The notes under the pieces were generated by a model, which made no database searches, was not told where the DNA came from, and saw only the letters and a list, made by a program, of their open reading frames with translations. 64,000 nt of DNA from Kingdonia uniflora (Eukaryota; Streptophyta; Magnoliopsida; Ranunculales; Circaeasteraceae), in assembly GCA_014058105.1 (NCBI GenBank), contig JACGCM010002890.1, positions 2,976,001 through 3,040,000 on the forward strand, given 5' to 3'. Shown one piece after another: positions 33,383 to 43,978 of this stretch; the first letter of the stretch is position 1; the number at the start of each line of letters is the position of its first letter. The position numbers were made by a program, and so were the translations under genes.

Positions 33383-33953
33383 TGTAATGACCAAATTTTG
33401 TAAGCCCGAAATGATTAGGAATTAGCTATCATACCAATAAACGTTTAACAATACTCTAATGGAAAGTAAGATATGGAAACATGAGATTTTAGCATAGAAA
33501 ATCTCTAAGCAGGTAAATAACTACGACCTTGTATGGAGGATTTTTGTGAAAGTATCTTTATTGGTTGAGACAGATATCTTTATTACAAGTGATCTCTATA
33601 TATTGAAATATTTTTAATCTCGTAAATAAGAAGTTTTGTGAAATTTTTCTGGTCTCTGTCTCTTCTGGAACTTTTTCTTTTTAAAGGCTTTTCCCACTAC
33701 TCTTCATCGTGTTGGAGCATGTTTTTCGAATTATAAGGTTAGTAGCGGCTGACTGAATAACTGATGAGTTCGTGGGAGGCAGGTGTCTTTGACTGGATAA
33801 TGTTTATGGGTTTAGCCTAATCCACGTTCTTGAGTAGTTTGTGTGACTGGTTGAAATGATTACTGTGGTACTAAAAATGTGCGAGCCTGAGATGGAGGTA
33901 ATTAGATCTGGGTGGGCTCGACTATGAATGAGATCGAGGGATAAGTCCTTATA
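33383..33953 (-). repeat. Element B 5' LTR
   Basis: 571 bp, gap-free match to 6682-7252. The outer end reads TATAAGGACTTATC on the minus strand (TG changed to TA). Target duplication ataac follows at 33954-33958. Confidence 0.94.
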
Positions 33954-33958
33954 ATAAC

Positions 33959-34900
33959 GGATAGGTTTGAGATTCTTACCCCTTGAAAAGTACACTCAAC
34001 TTGATGCTTGTCGTGGCGACCCTTATACTTCGCTTGAGTCTTCGTTAACTGTGCTTCAACTGCCTCATGATCCTTACTTATCCTCTCAATGAAATGCTGA
34101 GCTTTATCCTACTCCTCTTCCTCCTTGGCACCATCTTGACGCCAAGACTAAACGCCAAATCTAAAGGGCTTTGCGACAAGTACCCCAAATAAACTTCAAA
34201 TGGAGACTTCAAATTAGAGCCATGAATCAACCGGTTGAACGCAAATTGAGGATATGGTAAGCTCTTATCCCAAGTCTTAGGATGCTTAGAATGGAATTCC
34301 TATAATAAATGTACTAAAGTGCGATTAACTACCTCTATTTGCCCGTCAGTCTACGGATGAAAAACGGTACTTCTCTTCAACTTAGTGTCCATCATCCCCC
34401 ATAAAAATATCCAGAAATACCCCAAACTGTAGCTATCCCTATCAAAAATGATAAAAGAAGGGAACCCGAATTACTTCCAGACATCTCTGAAAATCAATCA
34501 CGCAGCTCCTTCCGCGGTGACCGTCTTCTAGTATGGAATAAGACCAATCATCTTGTAGAATCGATCTACCACCATAAATAAATAGTCATTCTTACACCTA
34601 GTCATGGGCAAACCACCCATAAAATCCATCGAAATGCTCACCCAAGAATGACTAGGAACTGGCAAAGATAACTACAGTCCGATCTTCCTATTAGAAGGCT
34701 TCGTTGTCTTGCATAGCATGCAACCACGAACCACATGAGCAACATCCACCTGCATCTCCGGACAATAGAGATAATGCCACAAATTCAAAAGAGTCTTCTT
34801 AACCCCGAAATGACCTGCCACCCAGGAACAATGTTCCTCTCGAATTCATTGCAAACGGTCTCCACCCTAGGGAATACATACTAGACAGCCCCTGTAAATC
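33959..34900 (-). pseudogene. Element A integrase (above the B insertion)
   Basis: Read in pieces on the minus strand: zinc-finger remnant MLCKTTKPSNRKIGL (about 34690-34735), core MDFMGGLPM (about 34600) and NDYLFMVVDRFYKMIGLIPY (about 34535-34600). Further on come FGFPSFIIFDRDS (about 34460), TDGQIEVVNRTLVHLL (about 34340), and the end FSRGKNLKPIR, where B is inserted. The three catalytic acids are still readable (VDRF, FDRDS, IEVVN), but stops and frameshifts are dense. The C-terminus continues at 6501-6146. Confidence 0.83.
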
Positions 34901-36330
34901 AAACCATCCTTTAAAGCATAATCACATCTCTTGCCTTACAGTAACTTCACGTGAATCACACTGAGCTCCTTGTCGTTGTCATACCCTAAAACGTACTCAG
35001 AAGGAATAATAGGCTGGATCTACATAGCTACCAACAAAGCAGAAATAGTTGGTAATGGGGGTCGAGATAAGATATCGGCCATTGTGTTTTTCACTCCTTT
35101 CATATACTTGATCAATAGGTAAACCGCTGAAGGTACGACATCCACTTTATATGGTGAGCTTGCTGAAACTTGGACTGCGTAGATAAGAACTGTAATTGTT
35201 TGTGATCGGAATATACCATAACCTTCTTTCCCAATAAGTAACTCTACCACTATTTTACTGATTGATATAACGCGTAGAGTTCCTTATCGCAGGTAGGATA
35301 GTTGCGTACTGCTCCTGTAAACATCTCAGAATGGTAAGCAATTGGCTACCCATCAAGTAAAAGGATTACCCCCAATGCGTAGTCTGACGTATCTGTATCG
35401 ACCTCAAAAGGCCACTTCAAATTGGGTAATTCTAACATTGATGCATCTGTAATCTTGCACTTTAGTAATAGAAAAATCTTCTCATGGTGCTTTTCCCATG
35501 CAAACTATACTCCGATCTTCGTCAAAGTATGCAAAAGTGCGGCTATTTGTAGAAAATGCAGAATAAATTTCCTTAAGTACTGACAATAACCTACAAAACT
35601 CCTTACTTCCATCACTGTACGGGGTCGAGGCCAATTAGTAATGACCAAGACCTTTTCTTGATCGACCTTAAGCTCGCCGCCGCCAACAATAAATCTCAAA
35701 TAGACTAGCTCCTTCTTCCTAAACTCGCACTTTTTTCCGTTTAGAAAAATTGTTGTGATCACAAAATGCCTAACACTATGCGTAAATGTCCAAGGTGCTC
35801 CTCCTATGTATGACTATATATTAAGTTATCATTCAAATACACAATCACATAATCATTAAAAAACGTATGAAGTACCTCATTCATTAGCCGCATAAACATC
35901 GCCGAGGCCTTGTATAGCCCAAAGGGCATCACTAACCACTAAAAAATACCCTGTTTGGTCATGAACGCTGTCTTCCAAGTATTTTCTTCCCGATTCTAAC
36001 TTGATGGTAACCCGACTTAAGATCCATCGGTAAAAAAATGAGCCATTTGCAACTCATCTGAAAGCTCATCAATCCGTAGAAGCGGATAACGGTTCTTCAT
36101 AGTAATCTTGCTCAATGCCCGATAATCAACATACATTCTCAAAGACCCATCCTTCTTCGGCACCAGTAACACCGGTGATCCACAAGGTGAGTAACTTAGA
36201 TTAATAGCTCCTTACTATAGGAGTTCGTATACTTGTTTCTCAATCTCATCAGACTCTATAATAGAGGTCTGATAAAACCCAATATTGGGTAGTGGCTCAC
36301 CATTCACCAAGGTGATATCATGCTCCATAT
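34901..36330 (-). pseudogene. Element A reverse transcriptase and RNase H
   Basis: RT segments SPCGSPVLLVPKKDGSLRMY (about 36110-36190), FGLYKASAMFMRLMNEVL and VYLNDNLIYS (about 35810), where the catalytic YLDD has become YLND. The thumb/connection 35762-35505 reads LTKIGV backwards from FVGYCQYLRKFILHFLQIAA. RNase H near 35400-35050 includes VYSDHKQL-like and MKGVKNTMADILSRPPLPTI. The arrangement is colinear with the copy at 1-1330. One RNase H only, unlike B, C, D and F. Confidence 0.85.
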
Positions 36331-36900
36331 ACCTCTTATATAGTATCCCTTCTATGCCCAAATACAAGTCATCATACTCCTGTTGCAACTCCCCCATAAC
36401 GGTTTGTTGCTTAGGAGACATTGCCAAAGTAGACAATGCCGTAGCTGATAAACCTTCTTGAACTGGTCGTACCAACAGCAGTACAAATTTGTCGCTCGCA
36501 TTAACCAACCTCTTCTCCTGAGTCGCCGTGACAAAATTACTGGTAGTAATATGTGTAATATGTTCCTTGTATGCATTGATATGAAACTCCATCCCATCCT
36601 TTACCAGACGATACTTGCTAGCTCGACGGTAAAGGATTTTATCTCGGTCCCGAAGATAAGGGCCACCCAAGATGACTTGACACACGTCCAACGGAACCAC
36701 CTCATATGTTACTTTGTTAATAAACTTCACAGTAATCGCATACTTGAATGTACACAGCTTAGTGATCTTCAACTCTACATCTTTATGAATCCAACCCAAA
36801 CTATATGGCTTAGGATGAGCCATAATTGCCAAACCCATCTTCTTCACCACCGCCTCAGAAATTAAATTCTTCTAACCACCCGGATCAATGATGGCCTCGA
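36331..36900 (-). pseudogene. Element A protease and RT N-terminal region
   Basis: Part of an open stretch 36850-36215 (211 aa). The protease motif, just upstream at about 36880, reads AIIDPGG where DTG is expected. It is followed by VVKKMGLAIMAHPKPYSLGW, DVCQVILGGPYLRDRDKILY and TLVNGEPLPNIGFYQTSIIE. These are typical of retroviral-type proteases fused to RT in chromovirus-like elements. Confidence 0.8.
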
Positions 36901-38120
36901 CTAAGCTCTGCTTTACCTGAATGCTGACATATAAATGATCTTCTCGTCTCACCTCATCGATAACTATAGGTTGCTTGAACAATAGAGTAAGCTTAGGATT
37001 TGGCTTATCTAAATCTGGATGATCCACAATCATTGCGGTCAGTGCACGTTTCTCTTTCTTGCCTTTCTTTTCCTTCGGCCGAAGCTCCGGGTGAAGTTTG
37101 TAACATCAATCTAAATTGTGCCCATTAACCTTACATTGAACACAGATTGTCATCTTGAATGAAGACCCCTTGCCTTTGGACTCCCGACTTTCTCTTGTCA
37201 TCTATCTTGTATGTCTTCAAGTACTTTCCTTCAATGGCAATTTCTTTAATGGTAGCGTCATCGATATTTTCCACATTGAATAGCTTTAATTCTCTAAAAA
37301 TAGACTTTGACAAACCCCCCCCCCCCCCCCGTATACTTCATGAACACCTCATATTCATCGATGTCAATATCCAAAACCAACGCTTGGTTATGAAACTCCA
37401 TAGTAAATTACTTTACGGATTGCCCAAACCTTTGGTGCAAATTGTGCCATTTGTACCATCTCTCCTATTCATACCCAATTGGATAAAATTGCTTCCTTGC
37501 CAAAACCATGAATTCCTTCTAACTCAGACTTCCGATATCATGTCATTTCTGATAGGATTTCTACCACGTTAGTGAGTGACTTATAAATTTCAAAGTTGAG
37601 AAATAAATCTTTTGAGCATTAGAATATTTATAAACTGAAAAATAGGTCTCTAACCTATCTAACCAATTATCCAACTTCTCGGTATCGACGGAGCCATCGA
37701 ATACCGGAATTTCAATCTTAAGGTCAATACGAAGATTACGCATAGGATTCATTGACTTACCAAAAACTGAGCACTCCATGACGGATTCAACATTACTAGA
37801 ATCACTATCTATCGCTACATTATCCCCGTCTCGATCCACCTCCATAACCCCTTTCTTCCTCAAGGGCCTCGCTGATGAGAGTGGCCTCGCCGTATCGCCG
37901 AAGCGGAAGCCTTCGCGAGGTTCATGAGATGCAACTATTCTATCAACTCCCCTACAGTAGAAGTTAGGTCAAAAACTTTTGATTCAAAAATCGTGAGTCA
38001 ATCGTTGGAATCGCCCATCTCCAAATTGTCCTTCTTCTTCAAATTAGGTTTGCGAAGGATTTTCAACGAACTTACTAGTTTCTTCATCGTTTGCTTAAGA
38101 CGGTCACGTGTAAATGCCAT
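36901..38120 (-). pseudogene. Element A gag
   Basis: Start MAFTRDRLKQTMKKLVSS at 38120, just inside the primer binding site. The core at 37863-37561 contains EIPVFDGSVDTEKLDNWLDR and LETYFSVYKY, a motif of chromovirus-type gag. A zinc knuckle C-x2-C-x4-H follows at about 37085-37140 (CVQCKVNGHNLD, a stop in place of the next residue, CYKLHPELRPKEK). A run of 16 C (37315-37330) interrupts the frame between them. The stop after SHSLTW at 37561 also breaks it. Confidence 0.8.
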
Positions 38121-38154
38121 AAATCACAATCAACCCCCCGGGAATCGCAACTGG

Positions 38155-38167
38155 AAAACTGATACCA
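38155..38167 (-). other. Element A primer binding site (initiator tRNA-Met type)
   Basis: The minus strand reads TGGTATCAGTTTTCC two bases inside the LTR. The first nine bases match the complement of the 3' end of plant initiator tRNA-Met. Confidence 0.75.
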
Positions 38168-38169
38168 CT

Positions 38170-38661
38170 TAATCCACAATACGATAGAGAAGCTCTAGTT
38201 TGTAGAAAAAAAGAAGAACACCAATTGGTTGGGAAAATAAGATATTCAATTACTAGAAATAAAGTAAGTACAATAATAATACTCTAAACCATAAGTTCTT
38301 CATTTGAACTTCTTATAGATCAAACATAGATAGAAAAACATAACCTAAGTTCCCTTTATATACCAGGGAACTCGATATAATAAAGGAACGGATCTCGAGG
38401 CAAAACAATGCCTAATAATTACAAACTACGCCCAAGTCGTTCGAACGGTATCCAAACTCGTTCAAACGAAAATGTGTCTATGGGCCAAATTCTATAGAGC
38501 ATAAAAAAAGTCGTTTGAACAAAATAAGGAGTCGTTCGAACGACTTGGGTTTCCTCGGACAAATTCCAGGGATGTAGAATTGGGTCGTTCGAACGACTTT
38601 CAACCTCATTCGAACTACTTTTTTCGTTAATTTCCTAATTTCCCTAGATCCTCCTAGATCA
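38170..38661 (-). repeat. Element A 5' LTR
   Basis: 492 bp. The minus strand begins TGATCTAGGAGGATCTAGG and ends TTGTGGATTA. Contains gtcgttcgaacg at 38436, 38531 and 38584 and several decayed copies. Flanked by cattg at 38662-38666. Confidence 0.88.
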
Positions 38662-38666
38662 CATTG
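38662..38666. repeat. Target site duplication of element A (right), cattg
   Basis: Second copy of cattg; the partner is at 5524-5528. Confidence 0.88.
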
Positions 38667-39473
38667 GCAAGCTTCTATCTAATCCTTCTTGTGCCTCCTA
38701 AGTGAAGGGGCATTTTCATTTTTTGCCCCTTAAGTAAAGAGATGGCCACAGCTTCACCGGGAAACACTTCCCGTAAGTTGGTATTTATCTAAACTTGTCA
38801 TCCAAAGGAGGTTCATATCTGCTCTGCCCCGGTACTAGGAACATAAAGTCATGTGGATTGTGCATATACACGCTGCTCTAATAAAATATTTGTTGTAATT
38901 AGATTATCCTATTAACATGTTTAAATTCCTTTTCAGTCCAACACTATTAAAGGTAAAAGCTGTTAGAGACTTGCGAGATTTTATCACCCAAAAAGACCTC
39001 AACTAAGTGGGACTACCGTTAGGGATACGAAAAAATGCGTATGATACATAAATTGAATGCCCTAGACCTAAAAATAATTGATAATAAAAAAGAGTAGAAA
39101 GATTTCTGCGGGAAGTCATTACCTAACGGATAGGTGTACCAGACCGGGGTGTAAACATGGGTTCATAGGATACGGGCCCTGCCTAGCGCTGTAAAATACT
39201 GGTTGTAGGTTTGCGATGTCACCATTAAAAGTTCTGACGTACGATAAGGAGACTCGCTCGGGCGTGAGGACTGGACATCTACTCTAAGCTTGTACTAGCA
39301 CAGAAGCACAGGGAAGTATAAAAGCCAAAGCCTTTGACCATCCTCCCCTTTTGTAAACATAGAAAAATATAGGAAAGACCCAATTATTTCTTTTAAAGAA
39401 ATGTTAAAGTGCTAGAGTTTTAGGCTTTATTTTTTCTTTATTGCGTGTTAATTTAATTGTAAAATGTTGTACA
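38667..39473. other. Element E untranslated leader, continued
   Basis: Continues the leader of E interrupted by A. No ORF of note. Contains gcccc-rich stretches and no internal repeat that I can see. Ends at the degenerate start of gag. Confidence 0.5.
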
Positions 39474-40264
39474 TGCAACAACATTGGAATTTATATGGCT
39501 CACATTTTGGCATCACACAATATCCTCAAAATCCTTTTCAATCTAGGAACCAAAAAAACTTAAAATATGTAAAACCTTTTCAACCTCATTCTTATATACA
39601 GACCCATTAATCCTTCTAGTCATTCAAACAATTCTCACATGCTCCACCCAAACCATCTTTGGAAGATACCCTTTCCCTATTCATACAACAATCAATGGAA
39701 AGTCAAAAACAATCATTATAATTTAAGCAACAAATAATGCAATTCCAGCAACATACATTGTTGAATCAAACTTCTATGACTCAATCTATCTCTAGGTCAG
39801 AGACTCAAATAAGTCAATTAACAGCCATGATAAATGAGCAAGAATATTGGGCTAATAGTCTCGGAAGGCAGATCAAAGTAAATTCAACTTCTAGTTTAGA
39901 AAATATTGAACTCGAGCAAAGAAAAGGAATATTTTCCCCGTGGGGTAAATGGATTCCATATTACGAGACAGATTTAGAAGATAACCATCTTGAGGTCGAT
40001 GTTCCTATGTCACAAGATGCTCTAAAAGAAGCGGCTAACATGTTCAATAAAATTCTTTCACAATCACCTCCTAATTTAGCCCTAAATATTCAACCACCGA
40101 TGTCATTGTCCATCCCTTCACCGATAGAGCCCCACCAATTTGAAAATGATATCATGACAGGAAGTGAGTTTTTTTCCAAATTCTTAGATGATTTCTTAGA
40201 TCATGAGGATAATAATAAATTTCTTAGAATTGTGAATTCATCATCGATCCTTCAGAAAATATGA
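39474..40264 (+). pseudogene. Element E gag-like ORF (C-terminal half of an Athila-type gag)
   Basis: The best stretch is 39737-40264 (175 aa, open). It begins MQFQQHTLLNQTSMTQSISR and carries SETQISQLTAMINEQEYWAN. In-frame or near-frame sequence upstream (SHAPPKPSLEDTLSLFIQQS near 39640) gives the order: aromatic/proline-rich linker, Leu-Glu-Asp block, then a Gln-rich coiled coil with SETQISQL. This is how the C-terminal region of Athila-type gag proteins looks. The acidic C-terminal third (DFLDHEDNNKFLR) is not familiar. No gag core or zinc knuckle is seen, so only part of the gene remains or the element never had it. Confidence 0.6.
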
Positions 40265-40351
40265 GCCCCTTCTTTATTCTAACCAATGTAACCTTCTTTA
40301 TCTCTCTTCCTTGAATCCATACCTCCATCGCCGGAGCCTAATGGGGGTTCC

Positions 40352-40828
40352 ATGACCATATGCAATTTTGTGGACTTGTTCGGAGATAACTCTTATTATA
40401 TTTTTTATAATGAATGCTTAAATTATTTCAAGGACTCGAATGATCCAGGTATCCGTGAAATGGTACAATCATTATCATCTAAAGATAAGTTTCAACATGG
40501 CCATACTCCTAAGCCAGTGAATATCCACGTCAATGGTCAGGATGAGTCCCTTGAGATAAGTTGTGATTTTAGGCCCACACATATTAAATGTGTGTTAGAG
40601 CCAATTGTTCCCCGATCCTCATATCCACAAATATGTTATATAGTTTTTCTTCTACTAAATGAAAATATCTTCTTGAAAAATTATAATTTTGGGGACGCCA
40701 CATGTACTTGCTTTGTCAGAACCGCCTCTTACATTTTTTGGAATATCTACGATAGCACGGAGGTTTTGAAAATTTTCAAAGAAAATATCTTTCCAGGAAA
40801 ATCAAGTTTTAATCTAGTACATTTTTGA
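40352..40828 (+). CDS. Unidentified ORF of element E, 158 aa
   Basis: Open for 158 codons, MTICNFVDLFGDNSYYIFYN..., with a central KPVNIHVNGQDESLEISCDF and a hydrophobic, aromatic second half (CYIVFLLLNENIFLKNYNFG). The frame is also open a short way upstream (PPSPEPNGGS). It follows the gag-like ORF after 90 bases, in the place where pol would stand. No protease or RT motif is present. No signal peptide. It could be a non-autonomous element's own protein or a chance ORF in AT-rich sequence. I do not recognise it. Confidence 0.35.
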   Translation: MTICNFVDLFGDNSYYIFYNECLNYFKDSNDPGIREMVQSLSSKDKFQHGHTPKPVNIHVNGQDESLEISCDFRPTHIKCVLEPIVPRSSYPQICYIVFLLLNENIFLKNYNFGDATCTCFVRTASYIFWNIYDSTEVLKIFKENIFPGKSSFNLVHF

Positions 40829-41700
40829 GGATCAATACTTTTATACCAATCTTATTATTTACTGCAACACATAGTAATCATATGATTGTATTGAAAATTT
40901 TAAAGGAAAATATGGTCCCTGGGTCTATGATTGTTTTATCTTGGATAAAATAGTTTTTCTTGATTTGCCTAAAATTTTCAACTTAGAATCATCAAATGAT
41001 AGGCAAAGTTTTTAGAAAAAGTCATTTTCATAGAGAATTAGTTTTGAACTCCCTCTAGTTTTTACATAATATATCTGCCCAATAAGGGATAATTATTGAA
41101 GATCACCATTCATGTGTTCTCTGATTTTTGAAAGTGAATTTATAGCAAGGATAGTACATTACCTTTTCGACCTCGTACCCTTCTCGTCATATTGTAAATT
41201 TTAAGTTTGGAGGTACACTCGTCTGGCTGAAGATGATAAACTTAGCACTTCTTGGGAGACAGTCCATTGCACATTCAGGTGAGAAATTCATGTTTTTCTC
41301 TTATATTTATTATTATGCTCTCAATCATTGAGAGAAATGTTTTGTTTAATTTTTGTTGTAGGAAACCATTTTTTTAAATACTTTTTGAAGAATAGTGAAA
41401 TAATGGCACTACAATTTATGATATATTAGACAAATTTCAAAACACTTTAACTGATTTTACCATGAAAAAAATATTATGGAAAAACCTAAATTTTGAAATT
41501 GTACCAAGTATACACCATAATATTTTGGACTATCTTAAGCTAGATGTACTATTTTTATATCAGCGACTAATTATAGCTAGCTTGGCATATTTTGAAAACG
41601 TGTACTTCACTATAATTTTGAAAGTAATATTTTTAATAGATTTTTTCCCAGTTTAAGGGAAATTTAGCATTTATGTTGCGAATAATTTGCTACAAGGGAG
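40829..41700. other. Element E 3' internal region
   Basis: AT-rich, no convincing gene. aagtttggaggtaca near 41202 and gacagtccattgcac near 41261 resemble the 3' untranslated sequence found after the coding part of Athila-like elements. A purine stretch caagggagac near 41693 is a possible polypurine tract. Confidence 0.4.
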
Positions 41701-41704
41701 ACAA

Positions 41705-42395
41705 CTGCCTAAGAATAAGTTTATTCCTAAGAATAAAAAATAAGCCAAATGTGTTATAAAATCTTTTACGCTGCAAGGCTACTCGCATGATTAAAAATGG
41801 AACGAGGAGAAATTATCACCAATCTCGAGTTTGACCATGAACTATGTGAAAAGAGCACAAGAACATATTACTTATGAGAATCCTATGACTTAGTCATGAT
41901 AGGTACCACACCCCAGCAACCTTAACTAACTGGTGGGGATTGCCGACCGAAAATTCCTTATTACCGAGGCTTCGCAAAGAAATAATGTACTGAATAAGAA
42001 ATGACTTGTAAAAGGAAAGAAAAACGTATAATTCTAGGAAGACGAATTGACTAAGGCACTTGTCGAACTGACCATTGAATTTATTCCAGTAAGAACTATA
42101 CTACCAAAAACTTAGTAAATTATTCTAGACAACGTATTAGGCGATAAAACTATTTTCATTGTAGACCCAAATATAGCTAAAGTAAATTACTTGAATCGAT
42201 CTCTAGTTATAGCTATTATCTTGTTAATTGTTTGTTTTATTTCTTTCTTTTCAATCGATCTCTCCTTATTCGGCCCATAAAGTATTTGTTTTCCCAAACC
42301 TCCCTGTGGATTTGATCCCACTCATCCATACTATAATTCAATAACCGTATTTTGAGCAGGTATTTTGTTAGAGGACCCTTAAAAGCCTTTTATCA
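41705..42395 (+). repeat. Element E 3' LTR (left edge uncertain)
   Basis: Its last 185 bp match the 5' LTR at 5255-5449; the remainder has no partner in the window. The right end ttttatca at 42395 is set by comparison with the 5' LTR end. Confidence 0.55.
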
Positions 42396-42746
42396 ACTAA
42401 GTATTAAGGAATTTTTTGTCATGATACTTTCTTGTCACAACAAAGTAAGGATAATTTCACACAAAAAAAGTTATTTGCAATCTAGAGTTGCCAAAGTATC
42501 ATTATCGACTTTTGGGGGCATAGTCATTGTAAACCCACACGAGACAATACTCATCCACCAGGGGAACCTAGGGGTTTAACAACCTATTGTGTACATTAAA
42601 TACAACTGCATGGCCTGCGAAAATGGCTTTTATTTACTTTTGCTCGAGGACTAGCAAAATATAATTTTAAGGTTATATGATAGACATATGCTATTTACGT
42701 GTGTAACGCCTAAATTTATATCTAACATATCATTTATTAAATAAAT
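42396..42746. other. Region between elements E and F
   Basis: No ORF. Contains tttgggggcatag (42511-42523), which looks like a Tat-type polypurine tract on the plus strand, followed by tcattgtaaaccc. It may be the 3' end of element D, cut off from 5100 by the insertion of E. Confidence 0.35.
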
Positions 42747-43960
42747 GTGATACTAATTATTTTTTGCTTGTATTTTTTGCTCGTTGAGGATCATTGCACT
42801 ATCCTACAGACCATCTTCGACATCCTACATACTTTCCAAATGAAACTCAACCCAAAAAAATGCCAACTTTGTGTTGCATCGAGTAAATTTCTGGGTTATT
42901 TGGTTAGTAAAAGAAGAATTGAAATCAATCCGGCTCAAATCAAAGTACTCATGGCAATGCCATATCCTTGAACAAAAAAATATTTACAAAAGCTTACTGG
43001 CAAGATTGTAGCTCTTCCCGGGTTCATTTCCAAGTCATTTGATCGATACAAACATTTTTACCTCATTCTCCATGGAAATCCAGCTACAATGTCCAATAAA
43101 ATAGCCCAAAGAAATCATTTGGACCCCCAATTGTGAGTTAGCTATCCAAGATCTTGAAAGATACTTGGGGCGTCCTCCCAAAATATGTACTCCTGTCGAT
43201 GGCAAAAAATTGACGATGTACGTATCAACCACAGATGATTTTATTAGTTTTGCTTTTATTTGGGATGACGATAGTCTGAAAAATCCAATCTACTTTATCA
43301 GTAAAACTCTCATGCCTGCTAAATAAAGATATACAACAACCGAAAAGCAGCTCCTTGCCTTGGTGTACAGCTCTAAAAAACTTTGACCACAGACTCATCC
43401 CATAAAAATCATTACCAAGTTTCCTCTCAAATGTACTTTCTAAAAAGGAAAAATCACGAAGAGTTCTGTAATGGTCTATATTTCTTAAAGTATATGACAT
43501 CTCCTTTAAGCCTTAGATATTGATCAAAGGATAAGTAGTAGCTGACATTCTAGCTGATTTTCTACTTGAAGACCCCAAATGCGAAGAACTTAAAGAAGTT
43601 CAGGCTGATGGCACAATAATAGAGTATGAAGCTATCTTACATGGGCTAGATCTCACTATAGCCCTTGGAGAAGTAGAAATAATTGTTTACGTCGATTCCT
43701 TAATCATCGTCAACCATTATTACAAAACATTCATAACATCAGGCAAGATTGTTAATTATGTAGCTCTGGTCAAAGAGAAAATGAAGAAATTCAAAACAAC
43801 CATCATCTCTTATCTCCCTCGAGCTAAAAATCGCCGCGCTAATGCATTAGCATACATAGCTACAATACTTGATGATAGTGAGAAGATAACTTTAGACATC
43901 GAAGTCATCGAACACTCCAGTCTTGGAGTAAGCTAAATAATACAGATCAATGTTAACAAT
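42747..43960 (+). pseudogene. Element F: RT tail and RNase H domains
   Basis: Starts inside the RT (TFQMKLNPKKCQLCVASSKF, LGYLVSKRRIEINPAQIKVL), so gag, protease and the RT catalytic box are missing on the left. The native RNase H region is badly decayed (43180-43500). The second RNase H (43600-43900) is readable: IEYEAILHGLDLTIALGEVE, IIVYVDSLIIVNHYYK, NRRANALAYIATIL. Same order as elements B and D. Tat-like, plus strand. Confidence 0.8.
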
Positions 43961-43978
43961 GATGAAGATCTTGATGAT

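Larger units (their letters stand above)
6507..33953 (-). mobile_element. Element B: Tat-like Ty3/gypsy element with antisense extra gene, interrupted by element C
   Basis: LTRs are 6682-7252 (with a duplicated start at 6507) and 33383-33953, both 571 bp. The outer ends are flanked by ataac (6502-6506 and its copy at 6677-6681; 33954-33958). Minus-strand order is gag (about 33320-31500), protease, RT, native RNase H, second RNase H and integrase (to 14479, broken by C). A plus-strand, intron-bearing gene (9534-13736) then lies between integrase and the 3' LTR. The primer binding region reads TTTGGCGGCGTCTGTGGGG. Dual RNase H and an antisense ORF after pol place it in the Tat lineage. LTR divergence by eye is about 12-15%. 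Own length without C is about 14 kb. Confidence 0.92.
5529..38661 (-). mobile_element. Element A: Ty3/gypsy element (gag-PR-RT-RH-INT), interrupted by element B
   Basis: Its LTRs are at 5529-6145 (3') and 38170-38661 (5'), both bounded by cattg. A primer binding site beginning TGGTATCAG (initiator tRNA-Met type) lies two bases inside the 5' LTR on the minus strand. Gene order on the minus strand is gag (38120 down to 36900), protease, RT, RNase H and integrase (to 33959), continuing after element B at 6501-6146. LTR ends are TG...TA rather than TG...CA. Gag with LDNWLDRLETYF, a single RNase H and a possible chromodomain-like tail point to a chromovirus-like gypsy element. Own length without B is about 5.7 kb. 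Every domain carries stops. Confidence 0.88.
5255..42395 (+). mobile_element. Element E: Athila-like LTR element without visible pol, hosting the A-B-C nest
   Basis: The right part of an LTR at about 5255-5449 matches the end of an LTR at about 42210-42395, sharing attgtttgttttat, cccaaacctccctgtgg and the ends gaggaccc..taaaagcc..ttatc. A tRNA-Asp-type primer binding site follows the first copy. Internal sequence is 5450-5523 plus 38667 to about 41700, the remainder being the inserted element A. The inside has a gag-like ORF (39474-40264) and an unidentified ORF (40352-40828), but no protease, RT or integrase is seen. This suggests a non-autonomous or internally deleted Athila-like element. 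The left boundary of both LTR copies is unresolved and no target duplication could be set. Confidence 0.62.

Noticed and set aside
37315..37330. Run of 16 C
   Set aside because: Homopolymer within a dead gag. It may be slippage or a sequencing artefact; not a functional signal.
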